64,000 nt of DNA from Hyaloscypha bicolor E (GCF_002865645.1 NW_020194684.1:62001-126000), one strand, 5' to 3'. Shown: positions 22,055 through 33,877, numbered from the stretch's first letter. Translations and numbers: made by a program. The notes: a model not told the origin generated them from the sequence alone.

Positions 22055-23076
22055 GCTTTGTATTTGGGATACCAGGCATGCAACTCGTTATTCACCAAGG
22101 AAATAAGTCCCTGAATATGTTGCATCAACTGCAGATCAATCTGATTCGCAGAATCGCAGTCGGAAATCTGCGAGCGGTGACACGACATGAGCCCGAGGAA
22201 ATGGGTCATTACTTATGACTGGGGTTTGCTTTGCTCCGCATTCAGCCGGGCGATGGGCCGATTGCCGACTTCAACTGCAGCCAACATGAATCGAGGGACT
22301 TCGTAGCGAACAGAGAGCGAGAGTGGAGCGCTGATAGGTTCTCGAGCGGTAATTCTTCAGCCCACGGCCGGGACACGTCGATAGCTTCCGCGTGCAGTAC
22401 TACCCAAGTAGCTTCACACCACTTTTGAGGCGCTGACAGCGGGGCACCGTCCACTTTTGCTCTTCTCGACCCGTCCCTGCATACAATACCGGATGGAACT
22501 CGAGGAGCCTTCCCAAGGGGGAATAATTACCCCTTGAAGTTCTCCAGGGGCTTTTGGCGCCATTTGAATAAGTAAAGACTTGGGCATCGAAGATTAACGA
22601 ACAAACCGTCCGGTGCGGGGTATAGGCAATTTCAATTTGAGGTTTCGGTGGGAAAAGACCACCCGGTCTGGTCCTCTGCATGGGGGAATCGGATGTACGA
22701 AAATGGATGGTGGCATTGCTCTTACGAGTCAAGTCTTCAGGGTTCCCATCTAAACCCCCAGGGGGTTGATGCAGGAAACTTGAGGTGGCTTTTGACGCCA
22801 AGCTCATGCTGCTACAGGGTTCAATGGGAGAGCACACAAAAGAAAAGCCACTTCCATCCTGCTCTAAAATTTTGAAATGTGCCCTTCCTTCTCTTAATAC
22901 GGAATCTAGAATAATCCATCGACCTGAGTAGACCGTTGGCGAGAAAGTATAGTTTTCAGATTGCAGCAAAACACTACAATTCTGGTTCCAAATCTTTCCT
23001 GTTCTTGAACTCTTCCAGCGTCATCATCGCCTGTTATTAGACCCACACTGCTGATTTGGGATTCAATCCCTTCAGC
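22055..23076. other. divergent intergenic region
   Basis: About 1 kb separates two divergent methyltransferase genes. Open frames at 22231-22969 on both strands overlap, have odd composition and match nothing I know. Both promoters presumably lie here; no specific motif is called. Confidence 0.5.
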
Positions 23077-24657
23077 ATGTCGGCGCCGCAAGAAGTAGAA
23101 CCCACTGCAACAACCGACCTCCTTCCCATACCTCAACCCCCAGCAGCACCAAGCACTCCGGTCAATCCCGTAAGTTCCGCACAGGAATTGTACCTTAACC
23201 AGTAACATAATCTTCGTAGCTTGCTGCTCATCCCCCCACGGCATCTAACGACTTACAATATGACGGCACGGAACAGGGTCAGGATAGTGACGAGGTAGAC
23301 TCTGCATACGCAGGATCAATAATCCAGAGCGAGACATCTACCTTGGACTCGAGTATTTTGCAATACCGAGAGGAAAACGGAAGGACGTATCATGCGTATG
23401 GTAAACCTCGCTTCAATATTTCACATGTATAAAAACTGAACATCGCTTTCTAGGTTCCACTGAGCATTGGGTACTTCGTCCGGATAGAAGAGATGTGGAC
23501 TATTGTTGACTGTGCGGTAGGGACCGAACGACGAGCAAGCTCAAGATCAGCAAGATTTAAGGTGAGGAAATATTCTTGTCGTTTCAGTTATTAATCAAGT
23601 CTCACATTTCCCAGTCACCATTTCTGGACCCTAGTTCTGGGAGGAGATCTGTATTCTGCTCCAATCAAAGACCCACAAGTATGAGACCCCAAAAATCGAT
23701 GTTCATTATTGACAATATCCAGGACGTTCTTGACGTAGGAACAGGAACAGGTATCTGGGCCATGTATGTTTCTTCAATCCAACACTTCATCTGAGAAAGA
23801 CGTCGCGCATTGCTAAAATCTTCTCGGACAACAGAGACGTTGCGGACATGATACCGGAGGCTGTGGTGAAAGGCATCGATCTTTCCCCAATCCAACCCGC
23901 GTGGATTCCACCTAACCTCAAGTTTGAGATTGACGACTACAATAAAGATTGGGTCGACACCAACCGCTACGATCTCATCCACAGCCGTGAGATCCTTGGC
24001 ACTGTTCCCGACTGGGTAGCATTTTACAAGAAAGCATTTAAGTAAATCCCTCACTCAAGCCTCTTGTGCTCAAAGCTAAACGGCCAGCGCCCTTCGACCA
24101 GGCGGATGGATGGATTCCACGGAACCAACAATTTACCTACAAAGCATCCACACACCGCTCGAGAAAGACCATCCATTCGTGATGTGGCCTACGCTATTTA
24201 ATGAAATCGGGCAGAAGACAGGGATTACATTTGACGTAGCACCCAACATGAAGAAATGGATGGAAGAGGCGGGGTTTGTGAATGTTGAGGAGAAGATCCT
24301 GAGGGTCGCGGTAGGGAAGTGGCCGAAAGACCGGAAGCAGAAGGAGTTAGGGGTTTGGAACCAGTTGAGACTTGATACGGGATTGAGAGATTTTACGGAG
24401 AGGAGAATGAGGAATGTTTTGAATGTGAGTTGATGGCTTGTCAAATGATGAGTGCGTTTGATGATTAATGATTTTATAGTGGGAGAATGACGAGATCTTG
24501 GTGCTTGTTGCTAAGTGTAGGTCTGCGGTCAGCAATTCAAAGGAGGGCCTATACATTGATTTGTAAGTTTTGTTTTTCTGTGTAAGAATGTGGCGTCAGA
24601 CTAATGGCATCCAGATATCACGTTTACGGACAGAAGCCTGAAGAGAAAAAAGCATGA
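23077..24657 (+). CDS. LaeA-like class I methyltransferase
   Basis: Ten exons: 23077-23169, 23220-23400, 23454-23470, 23521-23561, 23615-23678, 23723-23763, 23835-24041, 24088-24424, 24480-24562 and 24615-24657. They give 368 residues, with a 17-nt micro-exon third. The N-terminus is Pro/Thr-rich and acidic, followed by an R-T-Y-H-A-Y block typical of LaeA-like proteins. The SAM motif V-L-D-V-G-T-G-T-G-I-W-A is at about 134-145, and the R-P-G-G-W-M block follows. The C-terminus ends in a Y-H-V-Y-G-Q-K-P signature. Family members include the global secondary-metabolism regulator LaeA, but most are paralogues of unknown substrate, so a regulatory role is not shown. Unspliced, the locus looks broken by stops; splicing resolves all of them. 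Confidence 0.85.
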
Positions 24658-26003
24658 AACGAGCATGTAGTAAAAAATTAAAAAAATGACATTGGCGATG
24701 CAGAATTTCTGCTAAAAATATATTAGGTGAGAAACTTACAGGAAATGAAACTCGAACAGGTATGACACAAAACCTGTAAGTTGCCTCGCAGTGAGCCTTG
24801 GTCTTTTGAAAGGAGGGTTATTTCGTCGGAGGGGGTTTCGCATTTCAATCGCCAAGCACAGTGAATAAGTAAATTTCGATGTCTGCTTCAGCAAGTGCCG
24901 TGAACCAGCAGCCCAAAATCTCTATTACTCACTTTAGTTTATATTCCCAACTACTTAAGAAGACCTTCCGCACATGTTGTCCGTTCTTCGGCCGTGTGTC
25001 TCCTCATTAATTTTCTTGGAACTATGAATTATGCTAGTAGGAACCTGACAAGTGAAGGAGTCGAGGGGATACGCCAAGAAAGAGCCCCTTAGTTAGTACG
25101 CTATGGGATCACTTTGATTGCTTCTGGTCAGCGGGCATAGACGTAAATACCACCGTCAGAAGATTTGATTCACAAAGCTTATGCTTACCGCTCTTGAACT
25201 GGTTCCTCACCCTTCGCTGCCTCGGCTCATCGCGCCGCTGTGGTAATAAGATTCCGAAGGTCACCGCCCAGCCTGTGTACGAGACAAGCAGGACAGTGCT
25301 TTCTTACACTTTACAGGACTCTTCTCTCGTTCCCGAAGACACCGCCATATATGGAAAAGATACGCGAGATCTAATTTCAATATTCATAGCTCATGCATTG
25401 ACCTTGGTTAGCGTACTGTCATTCTAACGCCAACCAATTGGGGTTGTTGACAAGATGTTCCGGTATCAAATAAGGCGTTTGCATGGTTCGGCGTAGACTT
25501 CGCCGTTTGGGTGCTGCCGTAGTGACACATAATGATCAGCCTAGTGATCTTTGCTGTCGCAGACAGGCGGTTAAGAAGTACGTCACACAATCGCCGCTTG
25601 GCCAGTTTCCATTTCTCTCTCCTGCTTAATCTGCGCTGGCTAGACTAGGTTCTTGGACCAACCTGCTGACATTCAGCTTCGATATCCTTATTACTGACTA
25701 TGTAGTGGTACATGTACGGTACTTCAAAAATCACTGATCGGCCCTTGCACAACAAGTCTCGCGACCGAGATGCACCGAGTGAAGGCTCCTTGCGTCTCAC
25801 ATCAACCCGCGCATTAGTGTCCCTACAAAGAGTTAACTGGAGTATTAAAATTGCCCCCTCACCCCACGCTTCAATCCCTCAGTGGAATATAATAATGCCG
25901 CGGTCTCTGTCTTATTTTCTTGACTCTGTGACTCCACGCTCACCACTTTTTTGATACGTATGCATCGTGCACCATTCGAAATCAACCTTCTTTGTTCATC
26001 AAA
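24658..26003. other. intergenic, no gene recognised
   Basis: About 1.35 kb of mixed composition. Small open frames (for example 25194-25427 and 25712-25954) show no family resemblance and no good context. No repeat structure was noticed. Confidence 0.5.
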
Positions 26004-26745
26004 ATGCTAGACTCTAGCGCGTTCGAGACCTTTGCAGCGTCTCTGTTTATTCAAGTCGCCGTTTCACTTCTTTTCCTTGGATTTGTTGTAAAACGGTATT
26101 TCAGTTTACCTCCTACGCCCAAGTTTCCGAAAGCAGAGTTGGATGAAAATGACTGACGTAACTCGTTAATGAAAGCAAAATCAGAAGTGCGTTACCACAC
26201 GAGGAAATCTTACCCCCTTATAAATCATGTCTATTCAATATCTTTGCATAATGCTAAAATGTTTGCAGTTTCAAAATGAGCCGTTCATGTTCGGGAGCCG
26301 ATGGGAGCTTGCCATTTCCCCCAACTATCTGTTCAACGAATTTAAGGACCTACCTGATGCTTAACTGCCCTTTCGCCAGCAAGTTTACGAAACACTGAAT
26401 AAAAAATACACGAGGCTTTGAAAGAACATCACTCCTCTCGCCGAGTCTGTCAAGGATGAGTGGACTATGAGCTTCAATATCACGCTCACTATATTGCAAG
26501 ATTAAACACGACAGGCCGTCGAGGAAGGAATAGGGAACTGCCCTGACTGGAATCCCGTGAAAATATTCTAAAGCTGTTGCGGAACGTCGCTCTGGCACGC
26601 GGCCATACCTTTTGTTGGCTGCCCCCTGAGTCGTTCAAGTTGACTATCAACTACACTGTGGACTGCTCAAAGACGTCGGCAAGATCAAGCCCTGCTTGAG
26701 GTGCAGTAAGCGATAAGACTGTGAAGTGAAGGGGTGTCAAGAACA
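26004..26745 (+). pseudogene. cytochrome P450 pseudogene, N-terminal half
   Basis: An ATG at 26004 opens a membrane-anchor-like N-terminus (hydrophobic residues about 12-30) followed by a P-P-T-P-K-F-P-K proline-rich hinge, typical of microsomal fungal P450s. A TGA ends this frame after about 50 codons. Downstream, fragments in shifting frames still resemble P450 sequence: G-S-R-W-E-L near 26,300, then C-P-D-W-N-P-V-K-I near 26,545 and a degraded S-G-R-x-F-V-G region near 26,600. Several in-frame stops and at least two frame changes are present. No I-helix, ExxR or haem-binding motif is found. The gene is truncated at its 3' side and dead. Confidence 0.75.
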
Positions 26746-27517
26746 CTTGTGCTCTTCTGCTCGTCTTCTGATGCTCTCAAAACTTTTTTAGCTTATAAAT
26801 GGAACACCGTTTTGAGACCACGTCTAAAAATAGTCGCTTGCTCAGTATTCCGTCACTCGCGGAGCAGCGCTTAAAGATCTATCTTTGACGTTTTCTGCAA
26901 GCAAAGAAAAAGAGACGGCAAGCGCTACGAGATAAAGATTCTCTGCAAGCAAAGGAGGAGATACGCCGAAGTCTTCTCCGTATTGGGTATTGCGCAACGC
27001 CTGTGATTGGGGTCGGCAGCCCTGCGGCCCGACCCCAACTCCATAAAAATAGGACCTGTGGCGTGTCTCATTTTCTCGGCGTGGCGTTCAGCTCAACCTC
27101 TAGTGTACCAATTGTATCGCAAAATAAGTGCAAAGCTTCCCTATTAGACACACTAACCGCTCGCACCCTTGATTTCTTCGGCCAATACCCACGACGTGTC
27201 AGGGGCCATGCTTAAACGCATCGCCGCATGCTTCCACTAAAGGATTTAAGATCCTGGACTCTCAGAAAGCCACATTTGTTTGAGCGCCAGGTGCTGTTGA
27301 ACGGGCAGCAAAGACCTCGCATGTGTTAAAAGGATGAGCTCCAGCAACAGCGGGAAAATCTTTGGCATTCGTGGTTTGTGACTGAACATATAGCCCATTC
27401 TGTGGACCGATGTGGGAGTCCATCGCAAATGTTTTGAACTGTTGGTGCCCATAGGGGCTACGATATCTCTGCTTCTTTCTCTTTCATTTTGGCTGATAAG
27501 TAGCAGCTCGTGGCGTG
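26746..27517. other. intergenic with a short hairpin
   Basis: No supported gene. Lys/Arg-rich broken frames around 26,850-27,000 may be a relic of an unidentified coding sequence. A perfect 10-bp inverted repeat lies at 27007-27016 and 27029-27038. Confidence 0.45.
27007..27038. repeat. perfect 10-bp inverted repeat (hairpin)
   Basis: TTGGGGTCGG and CCGACCCCAA are separated by a 12-nt loop. It could be a terminator-like hairpin or the end of a decayed transposon; nothing else supports either. Confidence 0.8.
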
Positions 27518-29572
27518 ATGGGTGGCGCATTTCGAATCAACCACGGCTTGGTCCTCATTTTTCTGACGCTGAGCCTCCTGGTGTTGACTTGCCTGCAAGC
27601 CAGCGGAAGTATCTTGACGACGAACCTCACACTAGTCAACCAGTCCCGCGGGTACTCCATCTTTTTCCTCCGCACTTTCTCCGAATTAGCGGGCGTCTCA
27701 TTGTCAGCCACGATCTCAACAACGCTGGAACGCATCAGATGGGCTATGATTTGCCGACAGGGTATAGCTAGCTCGAGATTTGTCGACTTCCTTGCTTTGC
27801 AGCACAGTACCACGCTGCTGGGTCTTCTATCTCTTGCCGCTGGGGCGGGGGTACCATCAATAAAGACACGCCTTTGGAGCGCCATAAGGTTACTACTCAT
27901 GATTCTAGTCCCGGGGATCGGTATCTTAATTATGAGTATACTTTCTTCTCTCTCGTTCTCACCAAAATACTAAATATATAACAGGTCAGGTCGAAATTGG
28001 ATTGGCCTTCTCCCCTGTATCATCGACGACCCGGTACTTTGGCTATGACAATTACCCAATGAACGCCTCTTCGGCCTTCGAATATATAGGCTTTACGGAC
28101 CTTATTCTCTCAGGGAAGTCTGCCGGATTTCTTAGAGACCCGACTCGCTCCGTGGACTTGACTCCTGACAACGAGCGGGGTAAAGTCTGCGGCCTTAACG
28201 TCAATGCACAGGATTCGTCGGGTTGTAATCGTGCCTTCTTTGTAGCTGGGGATAATATGCTCGTCATGCCTGAGCTTGTTCGAGATGCAAGCTTTCCAGA
28301 TGCAGACGTTATTCTCGCCAGCGACCATCGAGGATTCCTTCTTAATTTCAACGCGGGGAATTCGTCAATAGTTTTCAATTCAACCCGAGACTGCCGAACG
28401 TACTCTTCGCGATACTTGGGATTTCAAGCTGGAGCAATTCGCCTATGTGTGGGAAACTCTAGTCCTCACGAACTTGAAGCTCGTAAGTAACCGTGAATTT
28501 CTGTTCTTTAATCAGGGAATACTGAACTATCCAAGGTCTTGTTACATGCCCAGGCTCTATAGCTTCTACGTTGACGTGTCTTAACGACACTTCTTGGTAC
28601 AATAATATAGACTGGACGGTTAAGATGTCGGTCATGTTCCAAAATTCACAAGTGGCCTACAGTAGAAGCAACGGAACTATCCTATGGCATTCCTTTACTA
28701 ACACTTCACCTGTCCCTGTCGAAGTACTTTCTACGGATATTCTAAAAGCTTACGATGCTTTACTTCTTGACACTAGTACCCTGTTATTCAATGGCTCAAG
28801 CTCTGGCCATGTCCCTCTTTTCTCGTCCAGCTCATTCCCAACTCTCCTCTGGCTAGCCGAGCCGGAGTTCAGTGACCAAAATGCCATTAACCCCGCGACA
28901 AGTAATGCGATATACTCAACCCTGCAGTCACTACTTGCAGCACCAATGTACTACTGCCAAAGCGGGGTTGTAAGACGCCTGATTCCTGCCATCCTGGACG
29001 CGAAAACCATAAACGTCCCCGAACTTACCTACCTGTTCGGTTTGCTCAGCGCACCTCCTGAACGCAATAGTCCGGCATCTTTCGCCCACCATCGGTACGA
29101 AGTTAAAGTCAGCTTCGGAACACTCATTGCCTACATAGTCTTGAGCGGTACTGCCTTGTTCGCTTGCAGCATTGCTCACGCCGTCATAAACTTATCAAAC
29201 TACGTCGGACATGGTCGTCGACTCCCGCGCCTCAGCCGATTTCCAACACTTGATTTATTTGCACATTGTACGATTGAGGATGAGAACCGATGTGTGATAT
29301 ATCAGGGGCGATCCGGGTTCTTTCCTACAGAGGACTCGCCAAATAGTTTGAAGAGATGGTTGTCGACTATCAGTATCAAGTGGTCTCAGCCGCACAATGT
29401 GGAGGACGGAGGGCTGCAGCTATTTGGCGACGAGTGCGTACAGGGTCACGGTGACTGGTCATCAATCAGCATGGGATCGATATCTCCGATTCCTAGTAGG
29501 TCAAAGCTCATGGGCTCGATGTCTCCTTATTCCAGTCGGACGAAGCTTTCTTTGTTCAGAAGTAATGACTAG
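27518..29572 (+). CDS. multi-pass membrane protein with large extracellular domain, unknown function
   Basis: Three exons (27518-27935, 27985-28482, 28536-29572) with introns of 49 and 53 nt give 650 residues. Hydrophobic segments at about residues 9-28 and 122-140 flank a short loop. A long Asn-glycosylation-rich, Cys-containing domain (about 145-525) follows. A further hydrophobic span (about 530-556) precedes a roughly 95-residue Ser-rich tail, likely cytosolic. The architecture matches a common class of uncharacterised fungal plasma-membrane proteins; no enzyme motif is visible. The ATG at 27518 was chosen because the preceding in-frame codon is GTG; an additional upstream exon cannot be excluded. 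Confidence 0.75.
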
Positions 29573-31338
29573 CATAGCGAGGGTATTGAAATTTCAAACT
29601 TGTGCAATTCAAAGCTCGGCCATACAGATCATCTTTCTTTTAGAGAGTTTTGTTTGACTGGTCTTGGGCAAAGAGGGAAGATATGAGTCATATGGTATAA
29701 TAATAAGCTGACCCCTTTTGGCCATCGGCGTGCCAGTGGAAAAGACTTGACACTTCTCGAGGAAGCGTCCAACATGGCTTCGGTGTCGGAAGCAACTCCG
29801 CCAGGAGATCGAAAAGGACGAGTGGAATTATCCTACGGAAAGTGAAGCACTTATTGTAAGAACCAGAGATCTGGCAACCAAATTGAGTCGAGCATCAATA
29901 GGGGTTCAAAATTCCAACTCTTAACTCACTCAGCCAGCAGCCAACCATAGCTTTGAATAGTGTTCCGCATGTGATCGGGAGGTGGGACGAGCCCCCCTAT
30001 TTGCCGGCTCGGCGGGGTCAATTCAGGGGTAGCGCTAAGCGACTAGGGGCGGGATCTAGTTTAGCGACTCAGGGGATCGACGGAGATTGCAGCCACATCT
30101 TCGACCTCCATTCGTTCTTCCTCCTCCTCCTTCATCTCCGCGAAAAGCTACCAGGTCACCAGATGTGCTGCACTCCCTTGCGCGACGTATCTTTTGCGCC
30201 ATCCCTTGTTACACTGGCCTTTTGTGGCTGAATCTCGAGTAACCTTATCAGCTTCTCGAGCGATGAACCGGATTGTTACCCAGAGAGAAGAGCTCGAACA
30301 TTGGTGTGGTCTGGTAACAATCGGGCCTTTGTGCCCCAGATCAATCGAGCAGCGTATCGATAGTTCGAGCCATTTCATGGAGCGATGGTATCCTTTATGC
30401 AGCCAGCTTACAATCATTTCGAACTCCCTACTCCGTAGGCCGGGAAGCCTGATAGTGTGCCCACCGTTCCATTTTTCGTTGGTGTTACGATAGCCTCCTC
30501 TAGTTTTGGGACCGTTTTAAGTGTTTCAGCTGTCAAAGAGCACTTCTGCAATGTCATTCGCGGGGTCCAGTGAGCCTCATTCGGGACATTTATGAAGGGC
30601 AATGCCACCTGAAGATCGCAGCCAACAAGAGCCTGCATACCCCCTTTCACTCTTCCAGCACCCCGTTTATGCCGAGTTCCCGGCTCATCTCACTTAATGC
30701 AATGCCACGGTATATGCATGTCACGGCACGTTATCCCCTTGCAAAAGCCGGAGCATCGCAGTGATACAACGTATCAGGACTATTAAATGCAGCGAGACAA
30801 CCGCAGGCAGGGAGTAAAAGCCAATGAAAAGCTCGTGTTGTTGACTTTCTAGTCCGTACCAGCCGGAACCCCCCTGTTGCGCTACATTTAATTCCCACAA
30901 CACGTTGTATATCGGCCGTGCTAAGTCTGCTGCAGGCAAACATTGAGTGACCTAGCAGAACGTGTATGAAGCGCAACTTGTTCTGTCCCTGGACTTCTAG
31001 ACCCCGAGCCAAAGGATCCTACTTGTCTGGAGCTCCCTCCGATATTAACGTCCGACCAATGGAATGTTACATCGGCGCCATCTCTTTTCATTGCTCACTT
31101 GATGTTCATGCTCTAAATGGGCTCAATCCGTGTCTTATATACCTCTAGTTCCCATCTAATGTAGGATCTTCAAGCCTAAAGACAGTGACGAATCTAGTCA
31201 ACAACATCCATTTGAAAGTTTTCTCTTTTACGTTGCCAAGCGCCAAGTGCCAAGTATAGGATCTGAAGATCCTGCAAGGGACATCACCACCTGCAGCACA
31301 TTCATTTTTCGATAGCATACACTCTTTTATCCGCTACC
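29573..31338. other. intergenic, no gene recognised
   Basis: About 1.8 kb. Overlapping small frames on both strands (29953-31148) show no coherent family similarity. The 3' end should contain the promoter of the GH64 gene. Confidence 0.5.
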
Positions 31339-33120
31339 ATGACGACTCTCGACGATATCCTCGCTCTCCAGAAAACCGACAATGTCCTTTACGCACCGGA
31401 GATCAAAGAACCTGTGACTGAGAGTCTGATTGTTGACAGCAGCGCTTCGATTGGCACTCTTAGCATCAGCCTCTACAATTCAACACAATCCTCGAAGGTG
31501 TACACATACATCACTGGGCTTGCAATTAACAACAACAGTGCACTATTTCTTCTTCAATCAGACGGAGCAACGGCATACTATCCCTCGAATCCCACCTCCA
31601 ATGGAACTGCACTCTCAGCAAACTGTGCTATTGCACTTGGAGCTCCAGGCTCCACAAGGACGGTCACAATCCCATACATCGCTGGTGGCAGAATCTGGTT
31701 CTGCGTTGGCAGCACTTTGACATTTCTCCTCAACCCAGGAAATACCGGCGCTGGTCTCGTTGAACCGTCGGTCAGCAACCCCTCAGACCCAAACTACTTC
31801 TTGTCATGGGATTTCTGCGAGTTCACGTACAACAGCTTCCAACTCTATGCCAACATCAGCTACGTGGACTTCGTCTGCCTACCAATTGCTTTGACACTCA
31901 CATCGACCACCGGAACAGTTAGCCACGTGAGCGGGATGCCATCAAACGGACTTGCGACCGTGTGCAGCAACCTCATTGTTCAGAATAACACCGACGGGGC
32001 AGGTTGGAGCCAGCTCGTCGTCACAAACAATGGATCAAACCTGCGAGCCCTTTCTCCGACCCAGGGGATTGTCTTCAACTCCTCCCTCTTCGAGAACTAC
32101 TGGACAAGCTATATCAACCAAGTCTGGGCGAAATATGTCTCTAGCCCGATCTCTGTCAATACGCAAGCATCGTGGGGAACCATGACCGGCTACACATCCA
32201 ACGATCGCACCTCTCTGACGTTCAGCAGTGTCGGCTCCTTCACAAAACCGTCTGCAGCCGACATCTTTGGAGCCAATACCGGCGCCTTCGCACCGCAAGT
32301 CGAGAACACAGCTCAACTCCTCAACATTGGCGCCCGCCTCGACGCGGCGTTCAACCGCAGCACACTGCTCATTGACGCCGATCAGCCAAATAATGAAGTC
32401 GTGAGTTCTTATTACCAAAACAATGTCACGAACCATTACGCGAGGATTGTGCATGCAGCTAATCTGGATGGGAGGGGATACTGCCATCCATATGATGATG
32501 TCACGCCAGATGGGGGTGTGGATCAGAGTGGGTTTGTCAGTGATGGAACGCCGGCGAGTTTTTTGGTTACTGTTGGAGGTGGGAATGCTCATGTGAAGAG
32601 AGAGGAGGGGCAGAAAATTGCACAGACAAAGAGGACGATGAAACGAAGTATGCCTTGGGAGGAGGATGTGAAGGTAGCAGTTGTGGAAGAGGATGTTGAG
32701 AGGGACTTGGAGAAGGGAGAGCATCCGAAGTTGCTGAACGAATTGCCTGCGCCCAGTGGAGGGTTCAAACTGCCTGCCTTCATTGAGCGATATCTGGCAT
32801 CTTATCTTTCTGTAAGTAATTCTCAAAAGTGCCCTCAAAGAAAACAAATTATTGACTATCAGCAGAAACTTCAGTCCTCGCCTCTTTACATCAATCGACT
32901 TCTCCCAGTGATGGTACTCGTCCAGCAGCTCATGGTTTCCGTCCTCTCGATCTCAATTCGCCCCATTGTATCAAGAGTCTTTATCGTCGCATTCTTCATC
33001 GTCTTCTATTTCCTCGGTATTTTGCCTAGCGGATCTGAAGTGTCGACGCGGCGACGAATCTTGGAGTCTTCGATAGCTGCCGCGAGCGGCAACGGGACGG
33101 TTCTTCTACAGGGCAGTTGA
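31339..33120 (+). CDS. GH64 (beta-1,3-glucanase/thaumatin-like) protein with C-terminal membrane segment
   Basis: One open frame of 593 residues, or 576 if a possible 51-nt intron (32812-32862, GTAAGT...TATCAG) is removed in frame. Residues about 35-415 match the GH64 layout: a Y-I-T-G-L block, then G-G-R-I-W-F-C-V-G near 115, L-V-E-P-S-V near 140, and F-C-E-F-T-Y-N with an I-S-Y-V-D-F-V-C block near 160-180. GH64 enzymes hydrolyse beta-1,3-glucan. The protein has no N-terminal signal peptide, which is unusual. After about residue 420 comes a charged, low-complexity linker, then a hydrophobic helix (V-F-I-V-A-F-F-I-V-F-Y) near the C-terminus, suggesting tail anchoring. Catalytic Asp/Glu were not assigned. 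Confidence 0.8.
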   Translation: MTTLDDILALQKTDNVLYAPEIKEPVTESLIVDSSASIGTLSISLYNSTQSSKVYTYITGLAINNNSALFLLQSDGATAYYPSNPTSNGTALSANCAIALGAPGSTRTVTIPYIAGGRIWFCVGSTLTFLLNPGNTGAGLVEPSVSNPSDPNYFLSWDFCEFTYNSFQLYANISYVDFVCLPIALTLTSTTGTVSHVSGMPSNGLATVCSNLIVQNNTDGAGWSQLVVTNNGSNLRALSPTQGIVFNSSLFENYWTSYINQVWAKYVSSPISVNTQASWGTMTGYTSNDRTSLTFSSVGSFTKPSAADIFGANTGAFAPQVENTAQLLNIGARLDAAFNRSTLLIDADQPNNEVVSSYYQNNVTNHYARIVHAANLDGRGYCHPYDDVTPDGGVDQSGFVSDGTPASFLVTVGGGNAHVKREEGQKIAQTKRTMKRSMPWEEDVKVAVVEEDVERDLEKGEHPKLLNELPAPSGGFKLPAFIERYLASYLSVSNSQKCPQRKQIIDYQQKLQSSPLYINRLLPVMVLVQQLMVSVLSISIRPIVSRVFIVAFFIVFYFLGILPSGSEVSTRRRILESSIAAASGNGTVLLQGS

Positions 33121-33742
33121 GTGTTCCTTGATGACAGGTGGTGCATTTAAGATAGCTTAAATGATAATTAATCATTAAATTGATTGGAGTCTGGAGTTCA
33201 ACTAAGAGAGGGGAGAAAATTGAGGCTATGTTACAGCAGGATTCAAGCCAGCTTGGAAGCTAGTGAGACAGTATTTTCCGGAGCAAAATCACATGAACTA
33301 CCTCTATTAACCATCTGACACTTGAGACAGTTTCGTCTTAATGAACGGATGTTTTTGCATCCATGTATTATACAACTGTTGAAAACTGGTTGTTATTTTT
33401 CTTATATATCTTCAAAAGCTGTAATGGAGGATTAATCACAGCTCCTATTTGAGGTGTAGTGAGCCCACTTGCTAAAAGGGGTTGGAAAGCCTCGATTGTG
33501 TCCAGTACCCATCAAATGTTTCAAATCTCAGCCTGTATTGGGACAAAATCTCCCAATTTCCGAGTATATATACCAGATTTTCCGCGCCGAAAGTTCGATA
33601 GCATCGGATCAAAATTTGAGGGTATAATTTGTAAGCGCTTATATTGAAAAGAGATGGGTTGTTGTATTTTCGCCTCGGCTTCCGAGGAAAGTCGGGTTGT
33701 TCTAAATCCGTATTAACGAGTAAATCTCGAGTCTACTATCCC

Positions 33743-33877
33743 CCCCTCGGTTTAAAAGGCAGACTCACAGTGGCAAACAAAGGTGATCCAGCTAATTAGA
33801 GAGCTGGAATCTTCTCGAAAGCAAATCAGAGGAAGTCTTTCGGACCCGCACGCTAGCCTTTAAACCGGAGGGGGGAG
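33743..33877. repeat. small inverted-repeat (foldback) element
   Basis: CCCCCCTCGGTTTAAAAGGC near 33,743 is mirrored by GCCTTTAAACCGGAGGGGGG ending near 33,877, with one or two mismatches or slips. The arms are about 20 bp and the spacer about 95 bp. No clear target-site duplication was found. Confidence 0.6.

Noticed and set aside
22231..22969. Open frames of up to 189 codons on both strands between the two methyltransferase genes
   Set aside because: Overlapping in opposite frames, no family resemblance, poor start contexts.
23454..23561. Apparent stop codons in the LaeA-like gene suggesting a pseudogene
   Set aside because: A GTACTT...GGTAG intron (23471-23520) removes them and restores the conserved block in phase.
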